DNA of 64,000 nucleotides, from NCBI GenBank assembly GCA_910585405.1, contig CAJUDO010000004.1, positions 1-64,000 on the forward strand, written 5' to 3'. Positions 52,204 to 60,147 of this stretch are shown piece after piece. The position numbers and the translations under genes are program-made. This DNA comes from an uncultured Peptococcaceae bacterium. Lineage in GTDB: Bacteria; Bacillota; Peptococcia; Peptococcales; Peptococcaceae. The notes under the pieces are model-generated. The model worked only from the letters and a program-made list of their open reading frames with translations, did not search any database and was not told the origin of the DNA. Within the stretch, counting starts at the first letter, position 1; each line of letters starts with the position of its first letter.

Positions 52204-53542
52204 TATACTTACTTCCCGAAAATCTAATTTTTTTATTTTTGGGAAATATCATGGATTTTCCAGCAGCCAGTCGGCGATATCTATCACGCGAATTCCCTCA
52301 TACTGATATTCCTCATATCTGGTCCGCGCCAGCACCATTTTGGGGTAGGCGTCCTTGATCTGCAAGAGCGGGGCAACTTCCCGGGCAAAAGTATCACCGT
52401 CACTGATATTGTCGGATACCTGGATATACAGCTTCTCATTGCGCTTGATAGCCACAAAATCAATCTCTTTTTTGTAGAGCACACCTACATACACCTCATA
52501 GCCTCGCCGCAGCAGCTCCATAGCCACAATATTTTCCAGCAGTCTGCCGTGGTCCAGATTTTTAGTGCCCAGCTTGGCATAGCGAAAAGCATGGTCGCTG
52601 AGATAATATTTATGGTTGGTCGCCAGATATTTTTTCCCGCGAATATCATAGCGGCGAATTTTGTAAAAAGCAAAGGCATTGCACAGATATTCAAGGTACT
52701 TACCCACCGTCTTATGATTGATTGTGTCCTTGTTTTTATGCAGTACCTCTGTAATATTGCGCGCTGAGGTGAGATTGGCAATATTGTCCATGAGGAAATC
52801 CACAACACTGTCCATCAAAGTTTGATTTCTGATATTGTATTTTTGCCGGATGTCCCGCAAAATCAACGTGTCAAACACCTCGCCGATGTAGGTATATTTG
52901 TCCTCCTGATTTTTGTACAGATACGAGCCCGCCATACCGCCCTCCCGCATATAGCGGTCCAGCGCTGTATAGGGATCGTCCAATCCATGATACGTCACAA
53001 ACTCTTGAAAAGAAAATGGGTACACCTTGATTTCAAAGGTCCTGCCGGTGAACAGCGTAGCCAAATCGGAGCTCAGCAGAAAAGCATTGGAGCCTGTAAT
53101 ATAGATATCATACCGCTCCGAGGCATGGAGGCTGTTCACCGCCAGCTCAAACTGGCTGCACATCTGAATCTCATCAATCAGAACAAAATTATCCTTTGCC
53201 GAATCGTATTGTTCCTCAATATAATCGTGGAGCGCATGGTATTCCTGCAGTGCTTCATATTGGGTCAGATTAAAATTAATGTGAATGATATTCGCGTTGT
53301 CATTCTGCTCCAAAATATACGCCTTAAACCGCTCCATCAGCTTTGATTTGCCGCTGCGCCGCACACCGGTAATCACCTTAATATCCGGCGTCCCCATCAC
53401 ATCAATCAGCTTGCGCAGATACCCGTCCCGCTCAATGAGTTTCATGTCCAGCCATCCTTCCCCGTTCTTATTTGTCTACTGGTATAATAATCCATCTATT
53501 TCCCAAAGTCAATAAAATTAAACTTTTTGGAAATAGTTTTTA
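52204..53542. other. 1,339-bp unique insert at the duplication junction
   Basis: The only sequence separating the two 2,590-bp copies. It holds one ATPase gene. Near its two ends are inverted copies of a roughly 27-bp imperfect motif (52231-52257 and 53489-53517, core TTTGGGAAATA). No transposase is encoded. Confidence 0.7.
52249..53445 (-). CDS. AAA_14/DUF4143 ATPase
   Basis: A 398-residue ATPase with Walker A GVRRSGKSKL near residue 27, Walker B NFVLIDEIQ near 92 and a sensor TGSNAFLLSS. The middle region has the usual YPFSFQEF and a DUF4143 part. The C-terminal EIDFVAIKRNEKLYIQV looks like a PD-(D/E)xK nuclease-like core. Such proteins are abundant, mobile-looking genes of unknown role in anaerobes. 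The start follows AAGGATGG. Promoter TTGACT-17 bp-TATTAT (about 53511-53483) overlaps the right inverted motif. Confidence 0.88.
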   Translation of the reverse strand: MKLIERDGYLRKLIDVMGTPDIKVITGVRRSGKSKLMERFKAYILEQNDNANIIHINFNLTQYEALQEYHALHDYIEEQYDSAKDNFVLIDEIQMCSQFELAVNSLHASERYDIYITGSNAFLLSSDLATLFTGRTFEIKVYPFSFQEFVTYHGLDDPYTALDRYMREGGMAGSYLYKNQEDKYTYIGEVFDTLILRDIRQKYNIRNQTLMDSVVDFLMDNIANLTSARNITEVLHKNKDTINHKTVGKYLEYLCNAFAFYKIRRYDIRGKKYLATNHKYYLSDHAFRYAKLGTKNLDHGRLLENIVAMELLRRGYEVYVGVLYKKEIDFVAIKRNEKLYIQVSDNISDGDTFAREVAPLLQIKDAYPKMVLARTRYEEYQYEGIRVIDIADWLLENP

Positions 53543-53803
53543 ACTCTGCTCCCACACCTTTTTCCGCAGTATCCGCACATCCTCCACAAAACCCAAAATC
53601 TGCTCATCCTCCAAATGAATAAGCAGCATCAGCAGCGTTGATGCCGAAAAACTATTCTTCTCATACTTCAGATTATTATACGCCTTCGCCGAAATATCTA
53701 ACTGCTCCGCCATCTCCTCCAGTGTATACTGATGTTCTGCCCGATATTGCTCTGATAATTCTCTCATTGCATACTTCAATCCTGTCTTATATTCTTTTTC
53801 CAT
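53540..53803 (-). CDS. Small HTH (XRE-like) protein, copy 2
   Basis: Identical to the 49608-49874 protein except that it stops one residue earlier (EQS), because the repeat boundary at 53543 supplies a new stop codon. Same start and ribosome-binding site. 87 residues. Confidence 0.75.
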   Translation of the reverse strand: MEKEYKTGLKYAMRELSEQYRAEHQYTLEEMAEQLDISAKAYNNLKYEKNSFSASTLLMLLIHLEDEQILGFVEDVRILRKKVWEQS

Positions 53804-54074
53804 AATCGTTTCCTCCATCTCATCAAACAGAAAATGCAGTGGAATCAGATTCTCAGCAGCAGACATCATCTTCTCTTTCTACAGAAAAATATCGCCAGAA
53901 CAATGTCCTGGCGATGAAAACAGTTTTCAATCAAACACGAATTATGCATCCTTCGAGCTCTTATCTATTATGAAATCTACTTCCATCCTGCCTTCACTGT
54001 TTGATTGTTTTTATTTTTCTAATTATTTCTGCTTACTTCTGTCCTACTTTTTTCTTCTGTCAAATGCTCTCTCA

Positions 54075-54494
54075 TTATGCAACATCTTCTTCTGTGTAGA
54101 ATGTCACCGTCTCCGATTGACTCCCTTCCCAGATGGTTCCTGTCGCTTTCACCCGGTAGGTATGACCCTTCACCACACTCTTGGTTTCAAATACATGGGC
54201 TTTAAGGCCGTCCTTTGTATCAGTCCAGATTGCCACCGGAATCCAGTCGTTCCCATTTTTTACCTGCAGCTCTACGATGATCTTCGCTTTAGTCGCATAA
54301 ACCAGATCCCCGCACACCCAAGCATCCACTGTGGCGCTAGTTCCACTGATATTCATAGTCGCTTCCGAATCTACAATATAGGTGAAGTGCGGTGCAATGC
54401 CATCCTCCGCCATAGCAGCGGCAGGCATAGCCAGCAGTGCCAGCATCACCAGAACCAACACGGCGGACAGCATTTTTACCTGTCTCTTTTGCAT
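54075..54494 (-). CDS. Small secreted protein of the ECF operon, copy 2
   Basis: Sequence-identical copy of the 139-residue secreted protein at 50146-50565, with the same signal peptide and upstream AAAGGAGGGG. Two identical copies double the gene dose of a possible envelope-stress effector. Confidence 0.75.
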   Translation of the reverse strand: MQKRQVKMLSAVLVLVMLALLAMPAAAMAEDGIAPHFTYIVDSEATMNISGTSATVDAWVCGDLVYATKAKIIVELQVKNGNDWIPVAIWTDTKDGLKAHVFETKSVVKGHTYRVKATGTIWEGSQSETVTFYTEEDVA

Positions 54495-54682
54495 TGTTTT
54501 CCCCTCCTTTCTCTCCTTGCTAATTTGAGAATAAACATCTTTCCTTTACTCTCTGTTCACTATAACGAAATGGACCTGCCATTTTCGGACAACTTTCTCC
54601 ATATTTTTTCAAAAATTTTTTTAATTTCTCCAAAAACAAAAAATACCGCCGCAGCTCTCCGCCCCGACGGTATCCAAACACT

Positions 54683-55399
54683 CTAAAACTCTATGTGATT
54701 TATAATTTTTACAAGCTCTTCCTCCGGTAAATTTGACTGGATTACAATACGATATTGATCATATAACCATATAACCTCTGTTCTTTCTTCCCCATACTTT
54801 TCTTGATAAATGAATTTCATATTCTCTCTTCTTGCAGAATCTAAACCAGCAGGAGTCTTTTTCATATCTATCACATACGTTGTTTTATCATTTTTCTTCA
54901 TAATTCTTTGATCTATCTTTAAACGCTTTTTTTCCTTGTCCTGATACATTATATCCAGACTAATTGCGGTTTTATCTCTCTCCACCTCTTTCATGCCTTC
55001 TGGCAAATACCCTAATCTCAATGGCACAAATTCTGTTTCCTCAACTGCCTCCGTCCTATAACGAAACTCTGTATAATCCTCGAAGATAGTTTCCACGATC
55101 TCCACCAATCTCTGATATCCTGCCATCACTGCCTCCGGCATGGCAACACAGGTCAGGACAAGACACAAAAACAGTACCGCTGCGGTGCGCCGAACATAAT
55201 AAGGCCAACCCAAAGCGGCCCTTTTATGGGGTAAGGTACATGCTCTCAACTGTTTATAGATTCCTTCTACCTTGGCTGTAAATGCTCTGCTGAATTCATG
55301 GGGCGGGCAGCTGTCCTCCGACGGCAATAAGCTCAACAGATATTCCTGGGCTTCCTCCGCTGCTGCATATAGTTCTTCTTCGCTGAAGCTTGTTCTCAT
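54683..55399 (-). CDS. Membrane anti-sigma-like protein (DUF4367 type), copy 2
   Basis: Sequence-identical to 50754-51470: N-terminal cytoplasmic part, one membrane helix and DUF4367-like outer domain. Being identical, both anti-sigma copies should control both sigma copies. Confidence 0.8.
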   Translation of the reverse strand: MRTSFSEEELYAAAEEAQEYLLSLLPSEDSCPPHEFSRAFTAKVEGIYKQLRACTLPHKRAALGWPYYVRRTAAVLFLCLVLTCVAMPEAVMAGYQRLVEIVETIFEDYTEFRYRTEAVEETEFVPLRLGYLPEGMKEVERDKTAISLDIMYQDKEKKRLKIDQRIMKKNDKTTYVIDMKKTPAGLDSARRENMKFIYQEKYGEERTEVIWLYDQYRIVIQSNLPEEELVKIINHIEF

Positions 55400-55409
55400 C
55401 GGCGTCCTT

Positions 55410-55952
55410 CTACTCTGCTGACTTCGACAAATTTTGCTGCAGCTTGCGTTTTCCCCTGCTGAGCAGCTTTTCTACTTTCGCTACGGTAAAGTCCAGCAAT
55501 GCTGCTATCTCTGCATTGTCATATCCCTGGGCATATTTCAGCAGGATTACCTGTCTGTTCTCAAAGGGCAGCTCCAAAATCGCTTTGGCCAGGGCCGAGC
55601 CGCTCCAGCTTTCTGGTTCCGGCACGGTGAGTATCTCCTTGATCTCCTCCAAATCCCTGTATCGCTCCATCTCCTTCCGCCGTTTCCGATACAAATCTAT
55701 GGCGGTATGCTCCAGTATCTGCATCGTAAAGGCTTTCGCAGATGTGCTCTCTGCCTCTCCCACTTTGTCAATGTTGATTGCCAGCTTAATCAATGCTTCG
55801 CTCACTGCATCCTCTGCAATCTGCTCATCGTTCAGAATCTCATAGGCTCTGTGATACATCAGGTTATGATATCTCTCATACAATCGCTCAAATTTCTTCC
55901 GCCCTGCTTGATCTTCTATCAGCGCTAAATAGAATACTAGCTCTTTTAACAC
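55410..55952 (-). CDS. ECF-type sigma factor, copy 2
   Basis: Sequence-identical to 51481-52023, including the GTG start and leader. It is followed by its own anti-sigma copy. This copy sits directly behind the polysaccharide deacetylase gene, which is probably the original arrangement. Confidence 0.9.
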   Translation of the reverse strand: MLKELVFYLALIEDQAGRKKFERLYERYHNLMYHRAYEILNDEQIAEDAVSEALIKLAINIDKVGEAESTSAKAFTMQILEHTAIDLYRKRRKEMERYRDLEEIKEILTVPEPESWSGSALAKAILELPFENRQVILLKYAQGYDNAEIAALLDFTVAKVEKLLSRGKRKLQQNLSKSAE

Positions 55953-56112
55953 ACTTACCCCACCGCACTTTTTTCTTCTTTATTCTTCTTTTTTCTCTTT
56001 TTTAGTTTATCACGTTCATCTCTTCCCTTTTTTATTTTACTTATTTTTCTTGTGGGCACAATACAAAGAGCCACTTTGCTTTCCCTGCAATGTGGCTCTC
56101 CTTCTTTCTATT

Positions 56113-57045
56113 TTATTTTTCTCCTCTTGGCGGTATGGAGCGATAATATTCTCCCGCCTCCAAAGAAACATTGCGGAATTTGGCTAACTCACTCACTGTT
56201 ACCAGCTGGTATCCTTTTTCCTGCAGAGCAGGAACCAGCTCTGCCACGGCCTCCGCTGTAGGCTGGTAGATATCATGCATCAACACGATATCGCCGTCTT
56301 GCACATGACTCAAAATATGTTCTACAACTTTATCTTTATCTTTCACTTTCCAATCATAAGGGTCCACCGACCATCCGATAATAGGTTTTCCCTCCGCTTT
56401 TAAAGTTTCCTGCACATTTTCATTCTTCGCGCCGTAAGGTACCCGAAACAGTGCAGGCGTGTATTTATGCTGTTGCTGAAGCGCTTCATCCACGGGACGA
56501 ATCTGCTCAGTCATTTCCACAGCAGATAACTTGGTCAAATTCTTGTGCGCCATACTATGACTGGCAATTTCATTGTGATTGGCCAGCACATTGTCAATAG
56601 CCGCCTGATGTGTAGGAACACGATTTCCCAACACAAAAAATGTCGCCCGTGCCTTATGTGCCTGCAATGTGTTTACAATATCCCATGTATATTTTGAAGG
56701 GCCATCATCAAAAGTGAGCGCAATCATGGGTTTATTGGGATCTATCCCATAAGGATTGTCATCCGCAGACTCTTCATCAGGCATCGCTTTCGCTGCCTCT
56801 TGAGGCTTCTCTTTCGCTTCCTGTTTTGACTCCAAACCTGGTTCGGCAACAGATGACATAGGTACTACCGGTATTTTTTCACCTACAGTAGCTACCTGCA
56901 CACTCTTGTCTGGCTGAACGGCGCCGTGTATAAACATCCCTGCCGCCAGCAGCAACACCACACCGACACTACACAAAGCGCACATCGCTACTCCTTTTGC
57001 CTTTTTCTTTTTTGTTTCTTCCAGCCTATTTTTTCTGCCTTCCAT
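56113..57045 (-). CDS. Polysaccharide deacetylase (NodB family)
   Basis: A 310-residue membrane-anchored deacetylase. One N-terminal helix (VAMCALCSVGVVLLLAAGMF), a linker of about 70 residues rich in Lys/Glu/Ala, then the NodB domain: motif 1 LTFDDGPS, motif 2 SHSMAHKN with the metal histidines, motif 3 FRVPYG, motif 4 WSVDPYDWK and motif 5 VLMHDI. It probably de-N-acetylates peptidoglycan or another wall polymer. Its last six codons and stop lie inside duplication copy 2, and the same codons persist as a remnant at the end of copy 1. Confidence 0.92.
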   Translation of the reverse strand: MEGRKNRLEETKKKKAKGVAMCALCSVGVVLLLAAGMFIHGAVQPDKSVQVATVGEKIPVVPMSSVAEPGLESKQEAKEKPQEAAKAMPDEESADDNPYGIDPNKPMIALTFDDGPSKYTWDIVNTLQAHKARATFFVLGNRVPTHQAAIDNVLANHNEIASHSMAHKNLTKLSAVEMTEQIRPVDEALQQQHKYTPALFRVPYGAKNENVQETLKAEGKPIIGWSVDPYDWKVKDKDKVVEHILSHVQDGDIVLMHDIYQPTAEAVAELVPALQEKGYQLVTVSELAKFRNVSLEAGEYYRSIPPRGEK

Positions 57046-57344
57046 GTTCTGTCTCCCTTCTGCAAACTATATGAATACAGATAATTTTAATGATTATCTT
57101 AATTTTCTATCAACTAATCCTGTGTTCCATCATACTATACTCAGCAATAAAATACTATGGAAAATTGAAAAATAATTCTGCCAATTACAGACAATAAAAG
57201 CTATTTTTCTACTCTTATTTATTTAGACGAAACAAACCGCCGAATTGTTTGCAAGATAGAAAAAAATATACACAAAAATCAACCTTCTCTCATACATTAT
57301 ACTGATAAAGCGACAAATCGCTTTGGAGGGAGGAGAGGAACATC
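57046..57344. other. Divergent promoter region of deacetylase and sipL
   Basis: About 300 bp, AT-rich. On the plus strand CATACATT (57291-57298) matches the sigma-E -10 consensus about 47 bp before sipL, but a matching -35 is not convincing. No gene seen. Confidence 0.45.
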
Positions 57345-58997
57345 ATGCAACCAATTACCCAAAACAAAAAACGCATCAAGGTACAGCATATTGTTGGCAA
57401 TGGCACGGCACAGGTTGATATAGTCCGCAATATCCAACTGCCTGCACGGGCGCGTAAAATTGTCGATATCCACGCCGAAATTGTAGAACTGGATTATGAA
57501 ATTATTCCTAACAAGGTCATTGTCAAAGGTGCCCTGCATAAACAGATTTATTATGTAGAAGAAGGGGACTATGTCGTCAAAGAATTTACCATCATGCGTG
57601 AGGAATTTACCGACTTTGTCCACGTAAACGGCGCACGTCCAGATATGGAGGCCATGTTGGACGGTCACATTTTATTTGTGAACACCAACCCGGCTAACGG
57701 TGAATTTCCTACGGATCTGCTCTATCAAGTAGCAGTATTATCAGTAGACGTAAAAGTGGTAGAAATGATGACGCTGGACGTTGTCACCGACTGCTACGGA
57801 GAAGGCATCAGTGTGCAGAAAGCACCTTTTTCGGTGGAATGTCTGGTAGGAGCTGCCGACAAACAATCTACGATTTCTGTGGAGCATGTATTGTGCAAAC
57901 CGGCGCGTAAAATCTATGATATGGACGCTGTCTGCCGGGACTTAGACTATGAAGTGCTGCCTGGGCGTGTGATTGTACGGGGTACACTGCACAAGCAAAT
58001 CTACTATGTAGACGCCTGCGATGATACAGTGCAGGCACAATGCTATGACAATGAATTTTCTGTGGTATTAGATGTACCAGGTGCCAAACCGGACATGGAG
58101 GTATATACCAAATGCCGCATGGAATTCTGTGAAGCGAAACTAATGGGGCCGCAGCCATGCAACATGGTAAAAGCGAATGTCATTTTGCAGGTATTTGTAA
58201 AAGTGACGGAATTGACCAAGATGAATATCGTCACCAACGTGGAAGGCGCTTTGGTAGATCGGTGCCGCATCCGCGTGGAGGATATTATCGGCCGCAATTG
58301 TCATCAGGAAAATGTAAACCAGACCATTGATGTAAACGCACCGTTGGATGTCGAAAATATGTTGGTGAAAAACACCAAAAATATGACCGCCTGCGTGCGC
58401 AATGTAAGTTACGAAAAGGTTTGCAACAAAGTCATCATCAAAGGAAGTATCCACGTCCAGGTTTATTATGTGGCGTGCAACTGTGAACAGGAATTGCGGG
58501 AAACCAGCGCCGACATTCCTTTCACCACAGTGGTCAACTTTGACTGTATCAACGAAGACACCATGATTCGCTGTCGGGAACGGGTGGAATATACCGATGC
58601 CAAAATTGAAGGGGCACCTTGCGAAACCTCAAAAATTCGCGCTGTAGCCATTCTGGAAATTTGTGTCTGCGCATTCCAGACAAAAGACTTTATGGTAGTA
58701 ACCAATGTCTGCACCAATGGCACCTGCAATGCTGCACCACAGATACCACAACCCAAACCTCAGCCTAAACCAACACCCAAACCAGAACCGGAAAAAGAGG
58801 AAGAAGTTTGTCCTAAGGGCGGCTACACGTACGAAGTAAAAGCAGGTGATACCCTGGCAAAAATTGCTGCCGCTTTCCAAAACAAAGTCCCCGGAATTAC
58901 CTGGCAGCAGATTGCCCGCTTCAACAATTTATACGCACCATATACATTAAACATCGGGCAAATTCTGCGTATCCCCTGCGTAGCAGGCAAAGGCTGA
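57345..58997 (+). CDS. sipL: SipL-like spore coat morphogenesis protein (DUF3794 x3 + LysM)
   Basis: A 550-residue protein with three DUF3794 (SipL SPOCS-type) modules at about 20-150, 165-300 and 320-450, each containing a variant of (V/I)(I/R)(V/I)(K/R)G(A/T/S)(L/I)H.Q(I/V)YYV. A Pro/Lys/Glu linker (PQPKPQPKPTPKPEPEKEE) follows, then a C-terminal LysM domain (YEVKAGDTLAKIAAAF, NIGQILRIPC). In C. difficile, SipL has this architecture and binds SpoIVA during coat assembly. GGAGGGAGGAG lies upstream. Its presence argues for a spore-forming host. Confidence 0.85.
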   Translation: MQPITQNKKRIKVQHIVGNGTAQVDIVRNIQLPARARKIVDIHAEIVELDYEIIPNKVIVKGALHKQIYYVEEGDYVVKEFTIMREEFTDFVHVNGARPDMEAMLDGHILFVNTNPANGEFPTDLLYQVAVLSVDVKVVEMMTLDVVTDCYGEGISVQKAPFSVECLVGAADKQSTISVEHVLCKPARKIYDMDAVCRDLDYEVLPGRVIVRGTLHKQIYYVDACDDTVQAQCYDNEFSVVLDVPGAKPDMEVYTKCRMEFCEAKLMGPQPCNMVKANVILQVFVKVTELTKMNIVTNVEGALVDRCRIRVEDIIGRNCHQENVNQTIDVNAPLDVENMLVKNTKNMTACVRNVSYEKVCNKVIIKGSIHVQVYYVACNCEQELRETSADIPFTTVVNFDCINEDTMIRCRERVEYTDAKIEGAPCETSKIRAVAILEICVCAFQTKDFMVVTNVCTNGTCNAAPQIPQPKPQPKPTPKPEPEKEEEVCPKGGYTYEVKAGDTLAKIAAAFQNKVPGITWQQIARFNNLYAPYTLNIGQILRIPCVAGKG

Positions 58998-59008
58998 ATC
59001 TGGCGCAT

Positions 59009-59033
59009 AAAAAGAGGCTGTTTAAAACAGCCT
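59009..59033 (-). terminator. Terminator of the LysR gene (minus strand)
   Basis: AGGCTGTTT pairs with AAACAGCCT; on the minus strand CTTTTTATG follows, about 55 bp after the stop of the gene at 59087. Confidence 0.7.
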
Positions 59034-59041
59034 GAATCCAT

Positions 59042-59074
59042 GGGCAGTTGCCATTTTGGCGACCGCCCGTTTTT
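59042..59074 (+). terminator. Terminator of sipL (plus strand)
   Basis: GGGCAGTTGCC pairs, with one mismatch, with GGCGACCGCCC (59042-59068), followed by GTTTTT. Confidence 0.7.
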
Positions 59075-59086
59075 ATTATCACCCAA

Positions 59087-60001
59087 TCACATATTATCAA
59101 AATAGTCTAACAAGAACTGCACAAAAATTTTTTCTATCTCTGTCAGCTGATGATTATTTTTCAGTAAATATCCATAAGCCAGCGTAACCGGTTCATCCAA
59201 AGGGATATAACTGTGTTTCTTTTTATTAAAATGTATCCTGAATTCTTCTATACTGTATGCGCCAATCATATCATGTTTATTAATCATTTCTAATTGGGCT
59301 GTCATGGAATCAATCATAAATTCTGTTTTAACCGGAAGACTGTTAATTATCCGTCCATAGTTGTAGGCCACCACTGGATGCCCATAGTCTTTATTGCAAT
59401 GATATTGGTCGCCTATGGCATCTATTGTCTTTCTTTTGCCACATATGTACAGCTCACTAATATAACAGGATACAAATTGCAAGTTTTCTTTATTTAAATA
59501 TTGCGCTAAATTATTCATCATCAAATCCACGTTTAGCAAATTTACAATTGCAAGATCAAAATTATCATTGCCACTCTGCAGCTGCTGAAATATTTTATCG
59601 TGGCTCATCGAAATTGCCTGAAGCTTAATTTTGGGATACACTTCTCCAAATTTCATCATCAAACTTCCCAAAAAAGTATCGCTGAACCGCGGTGTGACCG
59701 CTAAAGAAATTTTTCCCTGCACACGTTCTGGATCAGGTATCATATTTATTTCATTGCAAACCGCTTTTATTTTTTCATAGTCGTCTAATATCTCTTGAAA
59801 GTACCCCAGCAATTTTTCACCGGTTTCACTTAATTCTACGCCTTTTGTGGAACGTTGTATCAGAATCACGCCCAGCTCCTGCTCCAACATTTTAATGGCC
59901 TTACTTGCACCTTGTGGTGAAATGTTATATTTCTCGGCGCTTTTATGTATCGAATTCATTTCTACCGCATCTAACAAATATTGAATCTGTAATAAATTCA
60001 T
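59087..60001 (-). CDS. LysR-family transcriptional regulator (second cluster)
   Basis: A 304-residue LysR regulator whose winged helix-turn-helix is NLLQIQYLLDAVEMNSIHKS followed by AEKYNISPQGASKAIKMLEQ, with an effector domain from about residue 90. ATG 60001 follows GGAGG by 6 nt; a longer frame to 60136 lacks a site. It lies directly downstream of the phosphatase-fold and DASS genes on the same strand, the same arrangement as the cluster at 1.6-5.8 kb, and is likely their regulator. Confidence 0.9.
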   Translation of the reverse strand: MNLLQIQYLLDAVEMNSIHKSAEKYNISPQGASKAIKMLEQELGVILIQRSTKGVELSETGEKLLGYFQEILDDYEKIKAVCNEINMIPDPERVQGKISLAVTPRFSDTFLGSLMMKFGEVYPKIKLQAISMSHDKIFQQLQSGNDNFDLAIVNLLNVDLMMNNLAQYLNKENLQFVSCYISELYICGKRKTIDAIGDQYHCNKDYGHPVVAYNYGRIINSLPVKTEFMIDSMTAQLEMINKHDMIGAYSIEEFRIHFNKKKHSYIPLDEPVTLAYGYLLKNNHQLTEIEKIFVQFLLDYFDNM

Positions 60002-60147
60002 CGCAAGCCTCCTGCCGTCAGCCATCACATGCATCATTTTCGAGTATAATTTTCTTGTCTTACTGTTTAAACATGAAAAAGGAGCATTTCTATTATAACA
60101 CAATTTATAAAAATACTCCTTTTTCAAATAACGCATTTAGTCAATGA

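Larger units (their letters stand above)
53543..56132. repeat. 2,590-bp direct duplication, copy 2
   Basis: Same sequence as 49614-52203. Its right end lies inside the intact polysaccharide deacetylase gene, so this right junction is ancestral. Its left end changes the HTH gene's last codon. Confidence 0.95.

Noticed and set aside
52204..53542. Insertion sequence between the duplicated copies
   Set aside because: No transposase or exact terminal repeats; only a DUF4143 ATPase gene with imperfect inverted motifs.
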